Assembly (NCBI GenBank): GCA_015222405.1
Contig: JADFVG010000151.1
Coordinates: forward strand, 1 to 6,109
Direction: 5' to 3'
Length of the DNA stretch: 6,109 nucleotides
DNA from: Chloroflexota bacterium
GTDB taxonomy: Bacteria; Chloroflexota; Dehalococcoidia; E44-bin15
Positions 5,188-6,109 of the stretch are shown one piece after another (position 1 is the first letter of the stretch; every line of letters starts with the position of its first letter). The notes under the pieces were generated by a model that was not told where the DNA came from, searched no databases, and saw only the letters and a list, made by a program, of their open reading frames with translations. A program made the translations under genes and the position numbers.

Positions 5188-6012
5188 ATGAGCGTATTTG
5201 TAGTTGACACTGAAGAATGTAACAGTTGCGGCATGTGCTCTGCGGAGTGTCCTGCGGGCGTCATTTTCATCGCGGAGCGTGGGGCAATGCCTTACCTGGC
5301 TCCAGGCGGCGAGTGGCGGTGTATCAACTGCGGCCATTGCGTCGCTGTGTGCCCGCGTGGGGCCCTTAGCCGCGGGACGATGAAGCCGGAGGAGTGCGTC
5401 CCGATCAGCAAGAAGCTGCTTCCTACTGCGGAGCAGGTCGAGCATTTCCTGAAGTCGCGGCGCTCCATTCGTGTCTACAAGGAAAAGCCGGTGAAGCGGG
5501 AGGTACTTACCAGGCTGATCGACATCGCTCGTTATGCGCCGTCCGGGGCCAATGTGCAGCCGGTGCAGTGGCTTGTTATCGAAGACAGCAAGGAGGTGAA
5601 GCGCCTCGGCCGGATGGTGATCGATTGGATGCGTTCGATGGCCGGGGAAGCGCCGGGGCAGGCCGAAACCTCGCAGTTGAAGCTCATAGTGGCCGCGTGG
5701 GACCTGGGGATGGACGTGGTAATGCGCGGCGCGCCTCATCTCATCGTAGCCCATGCGCATAGAGGTTTCGGTCTCTCCCAGGTGGATTGCTGTATCGCCC
5801 TGACCTACCTTGAGCTGGCGGCCTATTCTCTGGGCCTGGGGGCGTGCTGGAACGGGTTTTTCCAGATGGTTGCCGCCGCTTCTCCTGCGATAATGGAGGC
5901 GCTTGCGCTTCCCGAGGACCACCGGCTCTACGGGGCCATGCTGGTCGGGCATCCGAAGTATAGGTATCGCCGCATACCCCTCAAGAAGGAGCCCACGATA
6001 GTCTGGCGGTGA
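5188..6012 (+). CDS. Nitroreductase-family flavoprotein with N-terminal 2x[4Fe-4S] ferredoxin domain
   Basis: The 274-residue protein fuses a dicluster ferredoxin domain (about 1-65) to an FMN-binding nitroreductase domain (about 83-274). Two CxxCxxCxxxCP motifs (C11, C14, C17, C21 and C45, C48, C51, C55) should hold two [4Fe-4S] clusters. The flavin part shows RRSIRVYKEKPV (91-102) and ARYAPSGANVQPVQW (114-128), which bind FMN phosphate and ring in this family. It then has LGLGACWNGFF and the family ending LYGAMLVGHPKYRYRRIP. It probably passes electrons from a ferredoxin-like donor through the clusters to FMN to reduce a nitro, quinone or enone substrate in the cytoplasm; the substrate cannot be told. 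Such fusions are common in strict anaerobes. The start has a G-rich ribosome site (AAGGGGG in a run of nine G). It is complete and looks like a host gene rather than a phage one. Confidence 0.93.
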   Translation: MSVFVVDTEECNSCGMCSAECPAGVIFIAERGAMPYLAPGGEWRCINCGHCVAVCPRGALSRGTMKPEECVPISKKLLPTAEQVEHFLKSRRSIRVYKEKPVKREVLTRLIDIARYAPSGANVQPVQWLVIEDSKEVKRLGRMVIDWMRSMAGEAPGQAETSQLKLIVAAWDLGMDVVMRGAPHLIVAHAHRGFGLSQVDCCIALTYLELAAYSLGLGACWNGFFQMVAAASPAIMEALALPEDHRLYGAMLVGHPKYRYRRIPLKKEPTIVWR

Positions 6013-6083
6013 GGGGAGGGATTATTGACAGGGCGGGGTGGCACAGGGTGACAGTAAAGTCAACGGGATTGCAATAGGGAGGA

Positions 6084-6109
6084 ATGGCAGAGTGGGAGCA
6101 CTCTAAGGG
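6084..6109 (+). CDS. Possible start of a downstream gene, cut off by window edge
   Basis: An ATG at 6084 follows AGGGAGGA and opens a frame encoding MAEWEHSK before the window ends. The ribosome-site spacing is very short and only eight full codons are visible, so this is a weak call. It would lie 71 bases after the nitroreductase stop on the same strand. No terminator hairpin is visible in 6013-6083. Confidence 0.2.

Noticed and set aside
5086..5952. Minus-strand open frame of 288 codons opposite the nitroreductase
   Set aside because: It is Arg/His/Pro-rich with no domain, it runs antisense to a gene with eight correctly placed cluster cysteines and FMN motifs, and it would run through both promoters.
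6076..6109. Resemblance to the 5' part of a serine tRNA (ATGGCAGAGTGG)
   Set aside because: The D-arm does not pair properly and the region expected to hold the anticodon arm is cut off by the window edge. Sequence beyond 6109 would settle it.

Overview
The window holds two units pointing in opposite directions. Positions 1-5038, on the minus strand, are a compact set of tailed-phage head genes. Positions 5188-6012, on the plus strand, carry a metabolic gene for a ferredoxin-nitroreductase fusion. A 149-base region between them (5039-5187) has back-to-back promoters. The iron-sulfur flavoprotein points to an anaerobic bacterium. The style of the phage proteins (DEI/His repeats, capsid and scaffold sequences) reminds me of prophage regions in Chloroflexota/Dehalococcoidia-type genomes, but that host guess is an inference from memory.

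Read in the direction of transcription (right to left), the phage operon encodes: an acidic coiled-coil scaffold-like protein (4595-5038); a small basic protein (4248-4469); an HK97-fold major capsid protein (3357-4244); a small beta-rich protein (2917-3300); a 659-residue fibre-like protein with internal repeats, two EF-hand-like calcium loops and a lectin-like C-terminus (926-2905); a 79-residue protein (690-929); a four-cysteine zinc ribbon (484-693); and the first 176 codons of a head-tail adaptor that runs off the left edge (1-530). Genes are close or overlapping and nearly all have a strong AGGAGG-type ribosome binding site, often inside the last codons of the gene before. Together they would build a procapsid, decorate it and start the head-tail connector.

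The most interesting point is the promoter of this operon. A TTGACA / TATAAA pair (5085-5114, minus strand) has a perfect Gram-positive-type LexA (SOS) box, GAAC-N4-GTTC, filling its spacer. This predicts direct induction of capsid genes by DNA damage. The terminase and portal genes that normally precede scaffold and capsid are absent: the operon starts at the scaffold gene and backs directly onto the nitroreductase gene and its own promoter. That could be a rearranged or decayed prophage, a prophage with an unusual boundary, or a domesticated capsid system. The window alone cannot decide.

There is no gene-free stretch above 300 bases, no convincing RNA gene, no CRISPR array, no insertion sequence and no visible integrase or attachment site.
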